A stretch of DNA of 64,000 nt from Dictyobacter aurantiacus (GTDB lineage: Bacteria; Chloroflexota; Ktedonobacteria; Ktedonobacterales; Ktedonobacteraceae), in the NCBI RefSeq assembly GCF_003967515.1, contig NZ_BIFQ01000001.1, positions 4,774,001-4,838,000 on the forward strand, written 5' to 3'. Shown one piece after another: positions 59,985 to 64,000 of the stretch (the stretch's first letter is position 1; each line of letters begins with the position of its first letter). Below the pieces are notes generated by a model. The model was not told the DNA's origin. It did not search any database and saw only the letters and a program-made list of their open reading frames with translations. A program made the translations under genes and the position numbers.

Positions 59985-62177
59985 TTATCGGGAAACGAAG
60001 ACGCCGACGGCGTTTTCGTGTGGGGAGTCTTCTGTTTCGTTGTGTTCTACGGACTCGACGGAAACGAGGTTGGTGTAGAAGGTGCTGCCCCCGTTGAAGT
60101 CGGCCAGGCGGTCAGAGGTGGTCCAGTTGACGTTGCGCCGGTCGGGGCTGAACTTTGGCCACCAGACGGTGGTGGTGGCCAGGACACCCGGGCGTACATC
60201 TTCCGAGACTTCCGCTACGAGATGACACCAGCCGCGTTCATTGCTGACCTTGACCATCTGCCCGCTGCGAATGCCGCGTACCTTCGCGTCCTCCGGATTG
60301 ATGCGCAGGGTGGGCGTGCGCTCCTTGGCGATCAGCGTTGGCTGATTGGCGAAGGTCGAGCTGATAAAGTGGTGGGCCGCTGGATTGAGCAGGGGCAATA
60401 GCTCGTCTTTGCCCGCGATCCGCGCTGTCGCCGGGCGCGTCTCGACCTCGGGCACCCAGTCGGGTACGGGATCATAGCCTTTGGCCTGCGCCTGCTCGGA
60501 ATAGAATTCGACCTTCTGTGAGGGCGTGCGGAACACGCCATCCTGGAATGGTACCCGCTCGTTCTCGGGGATGGACAGCGGGATCGAGCCTTCGGCTTGC
60601 AGGCGTTCTAGCGTGATGCCCTGCAGGGTGGGCTGTTTGCCGGCGGTCGCCGCCAGCACCTCTGCGATCACGGACTCGGCGTCCTGTTGCAGCCACGGCT
60701 CCTCGAAGCCCATGGCCGCCGCCAGTGAGCGCATGACGTCCCAGTTGCAGCGCGCCTCGCCCAGTGGCTTAATTGCTGGCGTATTATATTGCAGGGACAG
60801 GTGACCGTATGGTTTGTGCAGGTCAACCTGCTCCAGCTGGCTGGTCGCCGGCAGGATAATATCGGCGTAGCGCGCAGTGTCGGTCTCGAACAGATCGTGA
60901 ACCACCGTGAAGAGATCCTCGCGCAGCAGTCCCTCAATCACCTTGCCGGAGTTGGGTGTGGAGGCCGCCGGATTGCTGTTGTAGACATAGAGCGAGTAGA
61001 CCGGGGGATCGGCCTCGCCGGTCAGGACGGCGCCCAGGCGGTTCATGTTCAGGCTGCGGGTGGGGGGGGGACAGCTCTCCTCGTGCGCATGCCCAAGGGC
61101 CGCCTTATCCCACTTCAGCCAGTCGCTGGTACTGTACATCAGGCCACCGCCGCGTACGCCATATTGTCCCAGCACGGCCGGCAGGCTGGCGAGGGCGCGT
61201 ATTGTCTGGCCGCCGTTGGTATGCCGGTTGATGCCATCGGAGATACGCAGCATGGCCGGCTTCGTCGTGGCATAGGCGCGAGCCAGCTCCACAATCGTCT
61301 CGCGGGCCAGTCCCGTAATGGCCGCGCCTCGTTCGGGCGGATACTGCATGATGCGCTCCCGCAGCTGCTCCCAGCCGACGGTATGCTGCTCAATCCATGC
61401 CTCATTGTGCAGTCCCTCGCTCACTATCACATGCATCATCGACAGGGCCAGGGCGGCGTCCGTACCGGGTAGGGGCTGGATATGCTGATCCGCCGAGCGC
61501 GCGGTCAGCGTGCGAATGGGATCGATCACCACGACGCGCGCGCCCTTCCGCTGCGCCTCGCGCAGGAAGGGGACCACGTGGGGAGCCGTGCTGGCGGGAT
61601 TGCTGCCCCAGATCAGGATCAATTTACTGTGCACCACATCCTCGGGCGATGGGGCCAGGCGTCCACCGATGGTCAGCATCACGGCCTCTTCGGCGGCATA
61701 GCCACAGATTGAGCGCACCAGCTGGCTGGCGCCCAGGCGATTCCAGAAGCGGGCATCGGTCACGCCACCCTGCACCAGGCCCAGCGTCCCCGCGTAGCTG
61801 TAGGGTAAAATACATTCCGCGCCATGCTGATCGATAATCTGCCGCCAGCGCTCAGAAATCTCCGCCAGCGCCTCATCCCAGGAAATACGCGTAAACTGGC
61901 CGCTCCCCCTGGGACCGCTGCGGCGCAAAGGATACAGCACCCGCTCCGGGTGATAGACGCGCTCCAGGTAGCGATTGACCTTGGCGCACAGCCAGCCGCG
62001 CGTCACCGGATGATTCGATCGTCCCCGCACGCTGACCGCGCGCCCGCTCTCATCCACATGCGTCTCCAACGCACACGTATCGGGGCAATCATGGGGACAA
62101 GCCCCATAAACCACGCGCAGACCGCGCCCCCCCTTCTCTCTCTCTCCAGATACTCTCACCGACATACTCTCTTTCAT
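59985..62177 (-). CDS. Molybdopterin oxidoreductase (DMSO reductase family)
   Basis: 730 aa. N-terminal 4Fe-4S site C27-x3-C31-x3-C35-x28-C64 (ACPHDCPDTC...GWLC), then molybdopterin domains (RISWDEALAEISERWRQII, LILIWGSNPASTAPHVVPF, RYADIILPATSQLEQ) and a C-terminal molydopterin-dinucleotide domain (RINPEDAKVRGIRSGQMVKV). No Tat signal, so it is cytoplasmic; it resembles formate-dehydrogenase-like or catalytic subunits of unknown substrate. No partner subunits are adjacent. The ATG at 62177 uses GAGGT eight bases upstream; that site lies inside a REP copy. Confidence 0.9.
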   Translation of the reverse strand: MKESMSVRVSGEREKGGRGLRVVYGACPHDCPDTCALETHVDESGRAVSVRGRSNHPVTRGWLCAKVNRYLERVYHPERVLYPLRRSGPRGSGQFTRISWDEALAEISERWRQIIDQHGAECILPYSYAGTLGLVQGGVTDARFWNRLGASQLVRSICGYAAEEAVMLTIGGRLAPSPEDVVHSKLILIWGSNPASTAPHVVPFLREAQRKGARVVVIDPIRTLTARSADQHIQPLPGTDAALALSMMHVIVSEGLHNEAWIEQHTVGWEQLRERIMQYPPERGAAITGLARETIVELARAYATTKPAMLRISDGINRHTNGGQTIRALASLPAVLGQYGVRGGGLMYSTSDWLKWDKAALGHAHEESCPPPTRSLNMNRLGAVLTGEADPPVYSLYVYNSNPAASTPNSGKVIEGLLREDLFTVVHDLFETDTARYADIILPATSQLEQVDLHKPYGHLSLQYNTPAIKPLGEARCNWDVMRSLAAAMGFEEPWLQQDAESVIAEVLAATAGKQPTLQGITLERLQAEGSIPLSIPENERVPFQDGVFRTPSQKVEFYSEQAQAKGYDPVPDWVPEVETRPATARIAGKDELLPLLNPAAHHFISSTFANQPTLIAKERTPTLRINPEDAKVRGIRSGQMVKVSNERGWCHLVAEVSEDVRPGVLATTTVWWPKFSPDRRNVNWTTSDRLADFNGGSTFYTNLVSVESVEHNETEDSPHENAVGVFVSR

Positions 62178-62178
62178 A

Positions 62179-62202
62179 CGTTCGGACCTCGCGTCCGATT
62201 AT
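62179..62202. repeat. REP-like copy at the oxidoreductase start
   Basis: CGTTCGGACCTCGCGTCCGA, a copy of the family at 56226. Read on the minus strand it supplies the GAGGT ribosome site of the molybdopterin oxidoreductase gene. Confidence 0.75.
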
Positions 62203-62246
62203 CTCTCCCCGCACGAAAATGCCCACCCTGCACGAAAATGCCTCCC

Positions 62247-62308
62247 CGTAGGTGCCGGGCTTGCCCCGGCTTGTCGCGAAGCGACCCCGTTCCCGGCCGA
62301 CTCGGCCT
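62247..62308 (+). repeat. Dispersed repeat CGTAGGTGCCGGGCTTGCCC
   Basis: Close to the copies at 8655 and 27498. It lies six bases from the stop codon of the helicase-like gene. Confidence 0.78.
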
Positions 62309-62313
62309 CCTCA

Positions 62314-63999
62314 TTATCCCGGATGCTCTTCCCAGGCTCCCTCGCCAGTCAACCAATCCAGTATAGCATCGGGCATCAAAGAGGCGGCGGCATGGCGCTG
62401 CGAGCTGCGCGGCAGGCTATGCAGGACGGTCGATCCGTACTCTTTCGAAGTGACGCGCCGGTCGAAGAGGACCACCGCGTTGCGCCTGCCATCTCCCCAC
62501 ATAAAGCGGTTGATGGCCCGATTGACCCTCAGGGTCGCGATCGGCACGGTTAGCTGACGCAGCTGGTCGGAATATTGTTCGGCCCGCGCCGCCATCGGGG
62601 GATCATTCAGCACCGGCATGGGCAGGCGGGAAATAAACAGGCAGGCCGGGGAACGCACGATCTCGTCGGCATTATCCCAGAAGCTGCCCGTCCCCAGGAT
62701 CACCACCCGCTCCTGCGACTGGAAGACCTGCCACAGCTGGCGCGGGGAGCCATCGGCCCCCTGTCCCAGAACGAGGATGTTACGCGCCTCAAGGATAGGT
62801 TTAATCGCGGTATAGGTGCTGCGCAACGCGGCATGCGATGTGAAGAGGGCCACCACCTGCCCCTCAAGGGCCGTAGCCAGGTTCACCAGCGTGTCATCCA
62901 GGTGGCGCTGATATTGGGGAGCATTGGGCTCCGGCACATCGTTTGGCAGATATAGCAGTGTCTGCTCCTGGTGTTCAAAGACCGCCGAGCAGACGGCTAC
63001 CGAATCCTGGTCGAGCCCCAGGCGCTGGCGCGCGAAGGTGAATGTGCCATCCACAGAAAAGGCGGTGCCGGCGAAGATCGTACTGGCCCGCTCCTTGAGC
63101 AACAACCGCTTCAGCATGCCGGACGTATGTATGAGCTGCGAATAGAGGACTGGCGCGGGCTCGATAGAGATCGCGCTGGATCCGGGCTCGGCGACCTTTC
63201 TGGCCGCGTGCTGCTGGGCCGCCGTGGGAGGGGTCGGCGGCATGCGCAGCCAGTAGACAGAATCCCCTTCTCCCAGTGACATGGCCTGCTTCACCATCTG
63301 CAGTTGCTCGTTCAGTTGATAGGCGGCCGCCACCAGCTCAGAGGCCACCGACGTATCCTCTCCGCTTCCCTGATCCTGGCGGCGGCGATTGCTCTGCCGG
63401 GCCAGGATGCGCCGCTCGGCATCATTAGCCAGCTCGATGACCGAGCGCAGGCGCTGCTCCACCTGTTGCCACGCCTGTTCCACCTCGTTCCACGCGCCCA
63501 GCTGGCGTATATGATTCGTCAGCCGCAACGGCTGATCGGGTCGCTGCTCATGACCTCGCGCTTGCCCCCGACCCTTGTCGCGTCCATGCAGCTGGACGGA
63601 CTCATCAATCAGGCTGTTAAAGGCCAGAAAGAGACGCCCCACGGCCATGCGTGCCTGGCGCAGCGTCTGAAACCACTGTAACAGCCGCTGATCCAGCTCT
63701 GATTTTGGCACGGTCGGTGTGGTGGACAGCCCGCCGGGACCATTGTCACGCAGCGAGGGCGCCGCCAGGGCCAGCAGACCCTGATAGCGTCCATCGGCCA
63801 GCTCGGCGCCGATGGTATTGAGGACCCGCAGAACCTGCAACTGATCGAACTCGGAGCCGCCCCAGCGGATATTCTCTTCCTCAATCAGATCAGCATCCAG
63901 TATCAGGCGCCGATCAATGTCGGCCAGTAGCGGCTGCCGCAATGAGAGATCATCAAACAGGCCGGCATGCGTCGTCACCACGATGCTGGCCGCCCGCAC
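62314..63999 (-). CDS. DinG-like (XPD-type) helicase, C-terminal part, motifs degenerate; runs off right edge
   Basis: 561 codons visible, frame open beyond 64000 (the 5' part is outside). It matches the second half of DinG-type helicases: IVVTTHAGLFDDL, LLADIDRRLILDADLIEEEN at the DEAH position, TSGMLKRLLLKERASTIFAG (normally SATL), VVILGTGSFWDNADEI (motif V area) and VVLFDRRVTSKEYGSTVL. DEAH is replaced by DADL and the motif VI arginine pattern QxxGRxIR by RAINRFMWG. Activity is thus doubtful; it may be a structural or regulatory paralogue. The ORF ends in a non-conserved tail near a repeat. Confidence 0.8.
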   Translation of the reverse strand: MRAASIVVTTHAGLFDDLSLRQPLLADIDRRLILDADLIEEENIRWGGSEFDQLQVLRVLNTIGAELADGRYQGLLALAAPSLRDNGPGGLSTTPTVPKSELDQRLLQWFQTLRQARMAVGRLFLAFNSLIDESVQLHGRDKGRGQARGHEQRPDQPLRLTNHIRQLGAWNEVEQAWQQVEQRLRSVIELANDAERRILARQSNRRRQDQGSGEDTSVASELVAAAYQLNEQLQMVKQAMSLGEGDSVYWLRMPPTPPTAAQQHAARKVAEPGSSAISIEPAPVLYSQLIHTSGMLKRLLLKERASTIFAGTAFSVDGTFTFARQRLGLDQDSVAVCSAVFEHQEQTLLYLPNDVPEPNAPQYQRHLDDTLVNLATALEGQVVALFTSHAALRSTYTAIKPILEARNILVLGQGADGSPRQLWQVFQSQERVVILGTGSFWDNADEIVRSPACLFISRLPMPVLNDPPMAARAEQYSDQLRQLTVPIATLRVNRAINRFMWGDGRRNAVVLFDRRVTSKEYGSTVLHSLPRSSQRHAAASLMPDAILDWLTGEGAWEEHPG

Positions 64000-64000
64000 A

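Overview
The window is a 64-kb piece of a bacterial chromosome. Most of it is fairly GC-rich, with AT-rich islands. The gene content suggests a filamentous soil Chloroflexota of the Ktedonobacteria type: a very large MalT/LuxR-type ATPase regulator, a NarL-type two-component pair, a zinc-ribbon membrane protein, a Ser/Thr kinase with a TM segment, a split b6-type cytochrome bc complex, sugar ABC/GH43 loci, frequent TTG/GTG starts, and intergenic spaces full of long perfect hairpins and dispersed repeats. This placement is inferred from gene content; no rRNA marker is present.

Layout. 0-11 kb: end of a sugar porter; a manganese module (DtxR/MntR-type repressor with a clear promoter/operator, then an Nramp transporter); an FAD oxidoreductase; a zinc-ribbon membrane protein; a small acidic protein; and a histidine kinase/response regulator pair on the minus strand. 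Between them lie three tandem-repeat arrays bounded by hairpins. 11-16.3 kb: a bc-complex operon (cytochrome b6-like, subunit IV-like, Rieske, an unusual cytochrome c-like/cupredoxin fusion without a heme motif, and an unknown polytopic membrane protein). 16.5-19.3 kb: cytochrome P450 and Ser/Thr kinase. 19.4-27.5 kb: a LacI regulator, a 42-bp perfect operator overlapping the promoter, a sugar-binding lipoprotein, two permeases, a GH43 lipoprotein and a second GH43 enzyme; together these take up and hydrolyse a pentose-containing oligosaccharide. 27.5-43.6 kb: Nudix hydrolase, an intact IS with a DDE transposase, a tandem DUF1622 pair, a TIGR03118 protein, class V aminotransferase, TetR/YciI pair, the MalT-like giant regulator, an alpha/beta hydrolase, and an ECF sigma factor with a membrane partner. 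Seven copies of a ~206-bp MITE-like element with a long central palindrome are scattered here.

43.7-51.2 kb is an accessory, partly AT-rich island. A restriction-type locus has been broken (helicase C-terminal part and methyltransferase-like N-terminal fragment, both truncated), and between the two fragments sits an AT-rich gene for a probable modified-DNA-specific HNH endonuclease. It is followed by a three-gene locus that looks like a WXG-type polymorphic toxin system: small helical partner, toxin with a PD-(D/E)xK-like C-terminus, and candidate immunity protein.

51.3-64 kb returns to core functions: glycogen synthase, an aminotransferase-serA pair for serine synthesis behind a double 16-bp dyad, a GlsB/YeaQ-type protein, an MFS transporter, tRNA-Gly(CCC), PspA, a molybdopterin oxidoreductase, and a DinG-like helicase that runs off the right edge and has degenerate motifs.

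The strongest leads are: (1) the MITE family whose central hairpin keeps perfect pairing while its sequence changes from copy to copy; (2) the toxin/immunity locus; (3) the EVE/PUA-like plus HNH nuclease inserted between two broken restriction genes; (4) a bc complex in which the usual c-type cytochrome appears to be replaced by a cupredoxin fusion.
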